A DNA stretch of 64,000 nucleotides from the NCBI RefSeq assembly GCF_000189635.1, contig NW_002476434.1:682001-746000 (forward strand), read 5' to 3'. The stretch comes from Tetrahymena thermophila SB210. Its lineage: Eukaryota; Ciliophora; Oligohymenophorea; Hymenostomatida; Tetrahymenidae. Positions 1 to 11,600 of this stretch are shown here, one piece after another. The position numbers were made by a program, and so were the translations under genes. The notes beneath the pieces are model-generated. The model was given only the letters and a program-made list of their open reading frames with translations. It made no database searches and was not told the origin of the DNA. Numbering within the stretch: the stretch's first letter is position 1; each line of letters opens with the position of its first letter.

Positions 1-3000
1 AAAAAAATTATTCATAATTTTTATAATTATTGCTTATAATGTTATCAATAAATTTTATTTAATTCATATTTATCATAAATTTAGCTTGTAGTCCTGTATG
101 TGTAACTTGTAAAGACTCTCCTACAGGTTGTACAGCTTGCTAACCTGCCAGAGGGCCCAAAGCTGTTCTTCCAGATTGTGCTTGCTAGTCAAACGAGTAT
201 GATAACCCTCCAGATCCAACTTGCAAATGTAATTTTTGCATTTTATTATGAAATATTATACTTTTTCTGAATTTATAAAAATACTTTATTTGTTCCTTAT
301 ATTAGAATGCTCATATAAATGCTTAACATGTACTTCAGTTGATTCAAATTGCACTACTTGTGTTGCTAATAGACCCAAAACTCCCTCATGTAATTGTGGC
401 GATGGAACTTTTGAATAAGATAATTAAAACCCTGTATGTGGAAGTAAAATTAAAAATATAATTTATTAATTTCTCAATTTGAAAAAAATAACAGTATGTG
501 ATAAAAAGTGTTCAACTTGTTTTGGAAAAGCAGATAATTGCTTAACATGTAAAGGAAATAGAATTAAAGCTCCTTAATGCATATGTCCAGAAGGCACATT
601 CGATGATGGATTCAGTTTAAATTGCATTAGTAAATTTTTAAATAAGTTTATTAAATATATTATTAAATGTTTTTAAAAGCATGCAATCCAAAATGCAGGA
701 CTTGTTCAGGGAATCCAGATAATTGCTCTTCTTGTAGTTCAAATAGAGCCATGCCTAATTGTACCTGTCCTGCAGATAAATATGATGATGGTTCTCCAGT
801 TTGCAAAGGTATTACATAGAGAATTATACCTATTATTTTATGTTTTATAAATTTATTATCTTTTTAAATAGTTTGTTCTTACTAATGTGCTACTTGTGCT
901 GGAAGTGCCAATAATTGTACCTCTTGTGCTGGAAATAGATTACCTCAAACTCCTTAATGTCCTTGTCCCTCCAATTATAATGATGCTGGATATGCTAATT
1001 GTGTTAGTAAATTTTTATAAAAATGTATTGTGTTGAACAATAAAAATAAAATAAATAAAATAATTAGTTTGTGATCCAAAATGTAATACATGCTCTACAG
1101 ATTCTAAAAATTGTGTAACTTGTGCAGCTAATAGAACATAAAATCCACCTTTTTGTACTTGTCCTACTGGAACCTATGAAAATGACAAAGCTAATTGTCC
1201 ATGTAAATATAACATTAAATTGAAAAATTTTTAAGGCCTATTAACAAAATAGCATGTAATTACAAATGTAGTAGCTGTGATAAAGCTGATAATAATTGCA
1301 CATAATGCTCACATGACACTCGTACTAATGCTCCTATTTGTGATTGTAAGGATGGGTATTTTGATAAAGGTACAATAGATTGCAGAGGTATTTATTTACA
1401 AATCCTATAAATGCTTCAATTTAAAATTTTTATGAAATAGTCTGCCCTAAAAATTGTGTTAAATGCTAATCTCAGACTGAATGCACAGTATGCTCTATAA
1501 ATAGTACATTTTTTTATTTTATTTTTATTAAATTAATTTATCCTTAATTAAGGATCAAACCCACCTTAGTGCAGCTGCAACGATGGATTTTACGAAGACT
1601 CAAACGGAGAATGCAGAGGTAATACTAACTTATTTAATTAATTTTATTAACAAATTTATAATAATTTTTTTATATCAGCCTGTCACCCTAATTGTACTAG
1701 ATGCACCGGACCTGGACCAAATCAATGTCAAACATGTGCAGGTAACAGAATAGATTTCCCAACTTGTAAATGCCCATTAGGCACATACGATGATGGAAAT
1801 CCAACTTGCCCTAAATGCAACTCTGCATGCACATCTTGCTCAGGCCCATCAGTTAATGATTGTACATCTTGTTCTGGAAATAAAATATATGATTCTTCTT
1901 CAAATAAATGTGTTTGCCCAAAAAACACTTATGATTTAGGAATTGGATATTTCTGTGCATGTAAAAATACAAATTCTATTAACTATTTGCTTAAAAAAAA
2001 TTTTTTATTAAAAGAATGTAACATTTTCTGCGATGGATGTTAAGGAAGCCCAAATAATTGCATAAAATGTGCTGGAGGTCGTATAGGCTTCCCCTCTTGC
2101 AATTAATGTCCAGATGGAACATTTGATAATGGAGGTCTTACATGCTCAAGTAAACCAATCAATTAAAATTAAATAATATAAACCTAATATTTATGTTTTG
2201 AACAAAAATAGAATGCAATACTAATATATGTTCAACATGCTCATAATCTCCTTCTAATTGCACAACTTGCTCTCCGGGTAGAATCAATGCACCTCAATGC
2301 ACATGTATACAAGGTACATTTGATAATGGAATAAGTTGTGATAGTAAATTTTACTTTTATTTTGTTTTATATTTACAAATAATTTTTAAAAAGTTTGTGA
2401 TCCAATATGCAGCTCTTGTGATAAATCGAAGTAAAACTGTACTCAGTGTATTGCAGGAAGAAGTGGGGTAACAACTTATTTATTTTTTTTATATTTTTTC
2501 AATTTAGCTCACTGATATAAATAAATAGGCTCCTTATTGTGGATGTAATGATGGGACTTATGACGATGGAGTTAATGTAGCTTGTTAAAGTAAGAATTTA
2601 ATTTAATTAAAAAAAAATAAATTCTATTAATTAATAGAATGCCCTAACTAATGTTTGACTTGCTCTGGATCTAATTCTTGCACATAATGTAGAGGTGACA
2701 GAATTAACTTGCCTAGTTGCTAGTGCCCCTATGGAAAATTTGATGATGGTTTAACTGAAATGTGCAGAGGTATGAAATATTTCTAATTTAAAGAAAAATT
2801 AACTTTTTAAAAATAATAAAAGACTGTAATCCAAAATGTGGATCTTGTTAAGGAACAATTTATAATTGCACTACATGTAAAGGAAATAGAGTTAATTTTC
2901 CTAAATGTGATTGCCCTGATGGGTTTTATGAGATAGAAGATTTTATTTGTGCTCCATGCGATAAAAAATGTGGATCTTGCTCTGGATCACCTACCAACTG

Positions 3001-3988
3001 TCTAATATGTTCAGGGAATAAAATAAATCCACCAGTTTGTTCATGTCCTAATTAAACCTATTATGATTTAGTTTTAAAAGATTGTTCACGTATATTTATC
3101 CTTTAAATTTAATAATTAAAAAATTTTTTATTAAAATAAAAATAAAGGTTGTTTCCCTACATGTTAAACCTGCACTGGAAAATTCCCAAACTAATGCTTG
3201 TTATGTTTACCTGGCTTTATCATGAGAGATGGAATGTGTCAAGGTGAAGTGGGTACCTATGTTGATTATGAATCTAATTCAATAAAAAATTGTAATTTTA
3301 CTTGTTATGAATGTGAGAGTAAATAAGATAGATGCATTAAATGTGATATTTCAAAGAAAAGAATACTACAAAACAATTCTTGTATTTGTATGGAAGGATA
3401 TATTGAAAATGAACTTAAATAATGCATTTCTAATGTTAACCCTGATGAAAACAGTAATTTATCTTATGTTTGTGTTTTTATACAAAATTAATTATTAAAT
3501 TTATTATTTTAAAGGGTGCATTTTACCAAATGTTGGATTTGGTATTTATTAAGATTAATCATGTGAATGCCCTGATGGAAAGTTCCTCATTGAAAGTTCT
3601 GGAAGATGTGCAGCCTGTCCTTCAAGTGATTGTATATTTTAATTTCTTTAATATTCATCAAATAAATCTATTAATTTTATTCAAAGGTAAAACTTGCAAT
3701 GCTTCATCTTGCATAACATGCCATGATGAGTATGAGCTAAATACTAAAGGATTTTGCTTTAAAAGAGTTACAGATTAATCAGCATAAATTGTGCTATTCA
3801 TTTTCTGCGGTTTAGCTTTATGCTTTGTTTTAAGTACAGGTTTAGTTTACTTTTTAAGGGAATAATATAAATTCTTTAAAATTAAAATAATTCCATAAGC
3901 ATCTAAAAATAATGTTAGTAGTGTTTTAGATGCAAGTACTGTAAAACTTCAAGAGTAATAATCGTTATCAATCATAAATAACGTATGA
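1..3988 (+). CDS. Cysteine-rich modular type I membrane protein, 5'-truncated by window edge
   Basis: This is the 3' part of a multi-exon gene. Each exon carries one or part of one cysteine module of the form C-x2-C-x(n)-C-x2-C...NR-x3-P-x-C-x-C...GTFDDG, a furin/growth-factor-receptor-like repeat common in ciliate surface proteins. Bases 1-84 are intron and the first visible exon starts at 85. Introns begin GTAA/GTAT and end AG in phase 1. The last exon encodes one hydrophobic span (about 3790-3860, starting IVLFIFCGLALC), then a short basic, Gln-rich tail ending at TGA 3986-3988. The expected topology is an extracellular Cys-rich ectodomain, one membrane span and a small cytoplasmic tail. 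It is a close paralog of the complete gene at 8653-14624 and aligns exon for exon from its position 10,609 on. I saw no disabling change. Ligand and role are unknown. Confidence 0.8.
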
Positions 3989-4324
3989 CCAATAAATAAA
4001 TAATAGCAAACAAAATATTATTAAAACATTATAAATAAAAAATTAAATTTTTTTAACACCTTTATAATAATATAATAAAATAATATCTATATTTATAATA
4101 ATTTCGTTTTAAGTAAAAAAAAGTTATTTTTCTTGTATGAAATGAAATAATTTCAATATTAATTTCTTTTTATTTCTTTATTTAGGTTTACTTTTATTTT
4201 AAACTCATACTTAAATATAATTTAAGAATTAAATTTCTTAGATAAAAAAAAGAATATTGAGTTATGTAATGGATTTAAAAATATTTTTAAATTACCCTAT
4301 TGTATGAACATTCTAAAATCATGA
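3989..4324. other. Short convergent intergenic stretch, matches the one after the paralog
   Basis: This stretch matches 14625-14900 with scattered substitutions, including the run around the shared AAAAAAAGTTATTTTTC block. The match breaks near 4285, where the 3' part of the antigen gene has been lost from this copy. No gene was seen in it. Confidence 0.6.
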
Positions 4325-5525
4325 AATAAATTAGTTTATACAGCCACTAGACTAGAAATGAAACAATCATAACATGTACCAGTTCTATCTTACCCAAAGG
4401 TATTGCATCCACTTTTAGATGAATATTTATAATCTTTTCTTGAAACAGCTGAGCAGTCATAACATAAATTTGTAGTATTAAACAAGTGTTATAGAGATTA
4501 AATTTGAAATTAGAATAGATAGTATCTGTATTACTTAACTAAGAATACTTAAAATTAGAACAGTTTATCAAAATATAATTAAGAGAGATCGTATTTATAA
4601 AAGTAACATCCAATTACAGAAAAGTAAATATACTATGAATTATTTGCTGCTTCACATATTTGTATACACTAGAGTAAACAAAGTCTTCACACATTGTAGA
4701 AACTCTCAAATTTAAGTAATTATTACTTGCATCTGTTAAAAAACAGTCTAAGCATTATAATCCAGATGTTGCTAATGCAAAATTAAAGTATTAAGGTACA
4801 CTACTGTCGAGGCAACAATAGTTAGTTCCATTAAGCAAAGAGTAGTCTGGCATTAATTAGTTCCATTAAATTTGTAATTTTTATATTCAGTAGTAGCTGA
4901 ATAAATACAAGCTAAATTACTTGAATTACTTGAGCAAGATCAATTAACACAAGTGGAATTATTAGCTGAATATGCAAAACTACTGCAACAATTTTTAGAG
5001 CTATTTTTACAAGTACTTCAATTAACAGCACTATTATACAATCATAACATTTATTTTCTGTTATTTTATAACTTGAAAAATGCCATAAATCAGAATAAGT
5101 ATAAGCCCACCAGTGGCGAGGGCATAGATTAATCATTAACTATTACCATTTCTAATAAAATATGGTCAATTACTAACTTTACAATCTATACAAATATTTT
5201 ATCCTAGTGTAGTATTAGGTACATAATCTGCACAAAAATTAGCTCTATTGCATGAACCTCCAGATTATTAAACTGAGCAATTATTAACGCAGGAAGATTT
5301 GGTGTAAGATAAAATACAAAGAACCAGCATGATCAGTATTGCATGCTCCATTTACTAGAATTTAGCAATTAAAACATGCTGTTTAAGCGTTATTTACAAC
5401 ATAATTAACACAAAATATTATCATCATTAGGACAAAATTTACTTGGACCATAAGTTTATACCACAGTACAGTCAACTATACAACCAGAGTCATTTACCTT
5501 ATAAATAAAATAGCACATACTGGAA
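4325..5525 (-). pseudogene. Decayed copy of the GPI-anchored Cys-repeat antigen gene
   Basis: This is the reverse-strand counterpart of the middle of 14963-16861 and aligns to about 15,300-16,640. Compared with the intact gene it has lost about 360-400 bp at the 3' end, including the hydrophobic GPI-signal tail and the stop. It has also lost about 310 bp at the 5' end, including the start codon and signal peptide. About 90 bp near 4470 and smaller indels are missing too, and several conserved Cys codons are changed. Homology resumes upstream of the lost start (5536-5738 against about 16,980-17,185), so flanking DNA is kept while the ends of the gene are gone. It cannot encode a secreted or anchored product as it stands. 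Confidence 0.8.
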
Positions 5526-6430
5526 TTCAAGTTTTTTTCTAACAACTTTATGTTTAAAACTGAATGGCTCTATTAGATTTTAGGTTAATTAAAATTTAAA
5601 CTAATTAATTTTTGAAAAAAAATTTGTTAAAATATGGAAAGTATGGTATGTATTATGATAACTAATTTTTATCTATAACGTAGTTTTTATTAAATGTTTA
5701 TCTAGAAAATTTATTAAATGTTCTTAATCTAAATTTTTAGATGATAAAAATTATTTTAAAAAAATAAGTGTATTAAAAGTGCAAATATGTTGATTTATGT
5801 TATAGTGATAAGATTTGACTAATGTTATATTCTCTTGTATCCTACATATATTTATATAATTTGACTGATTTAGTTTTTTAACGTTTATTCAAGAATGCTA
5901 TTTAAAAAAAATGAAATTAAGAATTTTAATAATTAAATTATTTTTACTCTAAAGTACTTCAAATCTATAAATTAACACCCATATTTTATTTTTAAATGTA
6001 GTGTTAAATTAAGTAAAGTAAAATATTTTCAAATTTGAGAGTTAATACAATTTGACCTTAATTTATGAAGATTTACTGTATTTTTAAAAGAATTTTAATA
6101 TCATTATATAAATACAATAATGGATCATTTAGGAATAAAAAATATTTTATTGAAGTACCTTTAATTTTTCCTTTTTAATAGCTTACATGATTTCAAAGTT
6201 AAAAAAAATTTTTTATAAAATCATATTAGATTTAATCTTAAATTTAGAGGTAATGTCAAATATAAATACATAATTAGATTTTTTTTTTAAAGTATTGTTT
6301 TTTATACTGAAATTATTATTTTAAAAATGCATATTAATTTAAGCTATTTTAAATTTTAATTAAGGATTTCAATTTCAAAGTAACTTTCAAAAGAAAACAT
6401 TTGAAATTAAATAATTTGCTACAATCAGGA
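5526..6430. other. AT-rich intergenic DNA
   Basis: The first 210 bp are the right end of the duplicated arm, matching upstream DNA of the intact antigen gene. The rest is A/T homopolymer-rich and free of convincing frames. Confidence 0.5.
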
Positions 6431-7069
6431 ATGGAAACTACAAAAATTGTATAAATATGTTTGAATCATAAGGCAATTTAGGAGCATTTTTAAGTTAAAA
6501 ATTATTTGAATTCAGTAACAACTGTTAAATTTTAATAAAACTTCTAGAAGGTATTGACCTAAGTGATTCTTTAGCATGGTGTGTCCTACTTGTTGGAGTG
6601 CCTCTGTGGTATATCTCAGAACCTTAATTTATTTGCAAGAAAAAGTATGTAGAGTTAGAACTAAAGATGGATCATACTGAATGGTAAAGAAAACAATTAA
6701 TAAAATGTGATAATCAAGCAGCTGATAGATCTATAAGGCATAGATATGATTAAGGATATCCGTGAATTATTTGATCAAGTACTTCATCATAAAGACTTTA
6801 AAAAATATATATCAAAGTGGACTCTTATGGGTGAGAATTAATAATAAAATTAAATTGAAGTCTATAAACAGTTTTAATAAAAAATTATAATCATTGAAAA
6901 GTGTAATAAGAATAAAAAAAAAATTTACACATTACAGATTCTTTATTTAAATTTCTACATTATGATAATCATTAGTATAAATATTTATGTAAGTTATTTT
7001 TTAAAAGGAGAAGCTAAAAAGTGTACTTTTTTACATAACTCAATAATAATAATAATGCCATTTCTTTGA
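6431..7069 (+). CDS. Hypothetical 212-aa protein, doubtful
   Basis: A single frame of 213 codons is open under the ciliate code (ATG 6431, TGA 7067-7069). The first two thirds (to about 6850) have clearly higher GC than the flanks and read like protein, for example GIDMIKDIRELFDQ and KKYISKWTLMGE. The last third is low-complexity and hydrophobic (IIISINIYVSYF) and could be non-coding or need splicing. I recognise no family. It lies between the two arms of the duplication and has no counterpart elsewhere in the window. It may be a degenerate gene fragment; a TGA-free run of this length can arise by chance. Confidence 0.35.
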
Positions 7070-8652
7070 ATATTTCATTCATCAAAGTAAGTTTATCTTT
7101 CTTGTTTATTTTGATAAAATGTAAAATAGCATAGTTTTACATCATAAAATTCAAGTTATCCCTCTATCTAACTCTTTTAATATATTTACAATTTTATTAA
7201 TGAAATCAGTATCTAATTTACTCAAATTGAAATGTAAATTGCCAAAATTTATTAAAATCCAGAGTATTATAATAACTTTTTCTTTAATAAATATTTTCTG
7301 TAAAAGAAATATTGTTAATAGGTCATGTGTGACTGACCGTCGGTATTTTCCTCAAAGTGAAAAACGATTGTTAATAAATATTTTAAATCTAAATACATTA
7401 AATTTTTTATCCTATTTCATTTTTATTTACAAGAGTTATTAAGAAAATTTATTGTGAGTGATAAAAATAAATAAATTTATGAATAAATTTTTTTCCTTTC
7501 GTTTTCTTAATATATGATAAGAGACCCAAATAAAAAGAACATAAAATAAAATTTACTCAAATATTTAACTTTTAAAATAAATTGGTATTAAATTTTAAGT
7601 GCTACTTAAATAATGAATTTTTCTTAATATATAAAATTTCTTTCATTTTATATTGAACCAGTTTAAAATAATTCACGCTCAATTTTAGATTAAAGAAATT
7701 GTCTTTTAAATTAAAAACCTAAAACGTTTATATTGAAAGGCAAATAGCGTTTGAATATATTTGTGTTTTAATTAATAAAATCATCAAAAAGGGGTCTCGG
7801 TTGATTTGCCAATTATTTTATTCAAGTCTCAATTCCCAAATATTCTTTAAATTTTTAATATTCATCTATAGTGTAACAGAATCAATATTGACCCCCTGTA
7901 TATATTTGATTAATCTAACAGAAATTAATTTTGTTTTAAATTTAACCAATAAATAAAAAATAAACAATAACATGTTTACTATTATTAAATTGTAATAAAA
8001 TATTCTTTGGATTTAAAAATAATATTTTTGATTAATTTATAAATAAGTGAATGAAATAAATTCCTTTTAAAATTTATTAAAAGAAATATTAAATTCTAAA
8101 CAAAGATTTTTAAATTATATTTCATGCCTTTTTACAAAAAACGGGTAATAATAAAAAATAAATGTAATATTTAAAAATGAGTGATTGATTGACAGTTTTC
8201 CTAATGAATGATTTATCAAAAATTAATAATTAAATAAGCGTTATGATTTATAAAGTTAAAATAAATACCAACCAACCAGATTATGTATAATTTATTCACT
8301 TTACATTCGATTCATATATTACCATACTGGTTGGAAATGAAAAAAATAGAATTTAAAAGTCAAATCGAACGAATTAAAACTTAGTTTTGGAAAATTAATT
8401 AGAAGATATGTAATCGATATGTATTTAGATCGCTAAAAATTATAATTAGTTTGTATGGAAATTAAAATTTAATTATTTGTCATGATTTATGTCATTTATG
8501 TATAATATAATTCGCTTGCTTATATCTAAAAATTTGTTTAAATTTGACTAAGTTAATTAAATGTTTGTAAATAATTAGTAACAATAACTTTGAAATAATA
8601 ATCCAAAACCTGAAAAAGACTAAATACATATTTGTTTTAATTTAAATTTTAA
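7070..8652. other. AT-rich intergenic DNA upstream of the Cys-rich gene
   Basis: About 1.6 kb with no supported gene. Frames open at 7200-7442 are Lys/Ile/Asn/Phe-rich with intergenic composition. A short C/G-bearing patch (7790-7850) does not fold into a recognisable tRNA. The promoter of the gene at 8653 should lie in the last few hundred bases, but no motif can be named. Confidence 0.5.
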
Positions 8653-11600
8653 ATGTCAAATATTATTTTTAGAATATCAAGCCTTGCTGTTCTTTTAAAT
8701 ATAGTTTTAGGAGGTAAACTTTTTGCTTTTTTTTTTCAAATTTGAATATTGAACTATGTTTTTATTAAATAATAAAATAGATATTGTATTATTATAGGAA
8801 GATCTTGTTCATAGTCTTTCTTCTACTGGATGGTCTAACTATAAAACTAGAACAACCCTTGTAGCTTTGAAGGAAACGGAAAATGGTTGCTTAGGTGCTT
8901 ACGATAAGGACGCTACATCTATTTAAAAGACTTTTGGAGGTAGCTTTCCTCCACATTGGAGTATTAGCTTTGACCTATTTGTTTATTAATTTGGTACTTG
9001 GTAAAATGATGAATTTGCAAGTGTAAGTTTAGATGGAATTGTTCTTGGTTCAGTTTTTAAAATGGTTATCAGTGATATTGATTTAGAAAATTTGGGATAT
9101 TATAATGGTGGAGTAAAGATATTTCATATTAATACTACACATACAGCACCATCAGCACTCATCAATATATAGCATAATTTGAGATAAATTGTAGTCTTAG
9201 AATGGATTTGTTTTAATGATATTAGGTTGTGGATAGACACATGTGATGAAACATGTGCTTCTTGTAATGGTCCAGCTCCTAATTAATGCACAAGCTGCCC
9301 TGCTGGAGCAACTTTGAATACAGGTAAATGTACTTGCCCTGCAGGCTAATATGGTTCTAATTATTAATGTGTAACCTGTCCAGCTGGGTAATTAATTATT
9401 AGTTTAATATTTTTAATTTTTTAACTAGAAATTTAATAAGAATAAAGTAAGCTAATGACTTTATATTTATCAGAAAATATTCAAAAACTGTTTCTACTTA
9501 TCCATATAAAATTTTTCCACTAAAATTAATACATATTTATTTATTATTTTTTTAAAAGATTTGTATAACTCTAAATATTATATTAATTTATTTGAGTAAT
9601 AGAACATTGATAAAACCACTCTTTCTTCCAAAGCTAAATTAAAATTTTAATATTTAGGACTTGGGCTGACACTAATTTAAATAAATGTGTTCCTGCATGT
9701 GTTGTTGGGTCAAATTTTTGTAGTATATGTAAAGATTAAAGATCATGCGATTAATGCAGTGGAGGAAAAGTAAGTTACAAAGGTGATTGCATAAATAGCT
9801 GTCCCTTTTTTTATGATTCAAATGCTGGCGCGTGCTAACCACTAGAAAGAAGCTTTCAGAGTATTAAACTAGTTCAAATAGTTAATAATTTATCTTTGTT
9901 AATTTATATAGGAGGACAAACTATTTATTAGGGCTTAGATGGGATTATTGATTAAGCTAGTACAACCCCATTTACTTTTAGCTTCACAAAATATCATAAT
10001 TTAAATTAGAATTTTTATGTTTGCAGTAATGGTGTTAGGATGCTAGGAGGCTTTGATTTAACTGGATGTAAAATTTTTTTAATCAAAATAAATAAAATAT
10101 TTTTTATTTTTTTTTATCTTTTTTTGAATAGCTGGCAATTTTATTTATTATTAATCTGGAACAATTCCATATCATTGGAAACTTAGGATTAAAGTAAAAG
10201 TAATTTACATAGATACATGGGATAGTGAATATTTCTACTTGAAAGTTGATGGGCAAACAGTATTATCTGATAGAAAGGATCAAAGAGATTTTTCATCTAA
10301 TTTTTGTGGAACAGCTAATAGAAATACTAATGATTAGATAATTGAATATGACATAACTGTAAATCATAGTGGAACGTCATTCATTTTAGGATTTGAAACT
10401 AATTTAGATGAAAGTTTAACTAACGAATCATTCGGAATTTCTAATTTGATAGCTGTAATTGATTTGTGTCCAAACTAATTATGCGCAACATGCACTGATA
10501 GGATTTGTTTAACTTGTGTAAATGGGGCATTTTTAGATGCCACAAATATTTGTGTAGCAACATGCCCAGGAGGAACATTTGGAAATATTTTAAATGGAAA
10601 ATGTGAAAGTATAATTTATTCATATTTTTAATAATAACTATTGCTTTTAATTTTATCAATAAATTTTTTATTCATATTTATCATAAATTTAGCTTGTAGT
10701 CCAGTATGTTTAACTTGTAGCAACTCTCCTAGAAATTGTACAGCTTGCTAACCTACCAGAGGACACAATGCTGTTCTTCCAGATTGCGCATGCTAATCAA
10801 ACGAGTATGATAACCTTCCAAATCCAACTTGCAAATGTAAGTTAATAGAATTTTATTATTAAATATTAATTTAAAATACAATTTTTCAGAATTTATGAAA
10901 ATACTTTATTAGTTTATTTGTTTGTTTTTATATTAGAATGCTCATATAAATGCTTAACATGTACTTAAGTAGATTCAAATTGCACTACTTGTTCTGCTAA
11001 TAGACCTAATAGACCTCCCTCCTGTAATTGTGATGATGGAACTTTTGAATAAGATAATTAAAATCCTGTATGTGGAAGTAAAATAAAAAATATAATTTAT
11101 TAATTTCTCAATCGAAAAAAATAACAGCATGTGATAGTAAGTGTTCAACTTGCTCTGGATAAGCAGATCATTGCTTAACATGTAAAGGAAATAGAATTAG
11201 AGTTCCTAACTGCACATGTCCAGAAGGTACATTCGATGATGGAGTCAGTTTAAATTGCATTCGTAAATTTTGAAATAAGTTTATTAGATATATAAATATT
11301 TAAATTTTTCTAAAAGCATGCAATCCAAAATGCAGAACTTGTTCAGTAACTCCAGATAATTGCGCTACTTGTAATTCAAATAGGGAGATGCCTAATTGCA
11401 CTTGCCCTAGATATAAGTATGATGATGGTTCTCTAATTTGCAAAGGTAATACATATAGAATTATACCAATTAACTTATGAATTAATAACATATTTTTTTT
11501 ACAATAGTTTGTTCTTACTAATGTGCTACTTGCGTTGGAAGTGCCAATAATTGTACCTCGTGTGCTGGAAATAGATTACCTCAAACTCCTTAATGTCCTT

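Larger units (their letters stand above)
1..5740 (+). repeat. Segmental tandem duplication, left arm (partial)
   Basis: Exons, introns and intergenic DNA here are collinear with 10,609-17,190. The offset is about 10.61 kb at the left end, 10.64 kb at the membrane-protein stop codon and about 11.45 kb at the right end. The growth comes from deletions in the antigen relic of this arm. Similarity stops at about 5738. The arm continues left of the window. Confidence 0.85.

Noticed and set aside
1728-1928. 66-aa reverse-strand frame over the Cys-rich gene
   Set aside because: It is antisense to a cysteine-module exon with a clear coding pattern on +.
7200-7442. 80-aa frame on +
   Set aside because: Composition is that of AT-rich spacer, with no start context or homology signal.
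8255-8285. ACCAACCAACCAG block resembling part of the Tetrahymena chromosome breakage sequence
   Set aside because: It lacks the full 15-bp Cbs and lies inside continuous DNA; it reads as a short tetranucleotide repeat.
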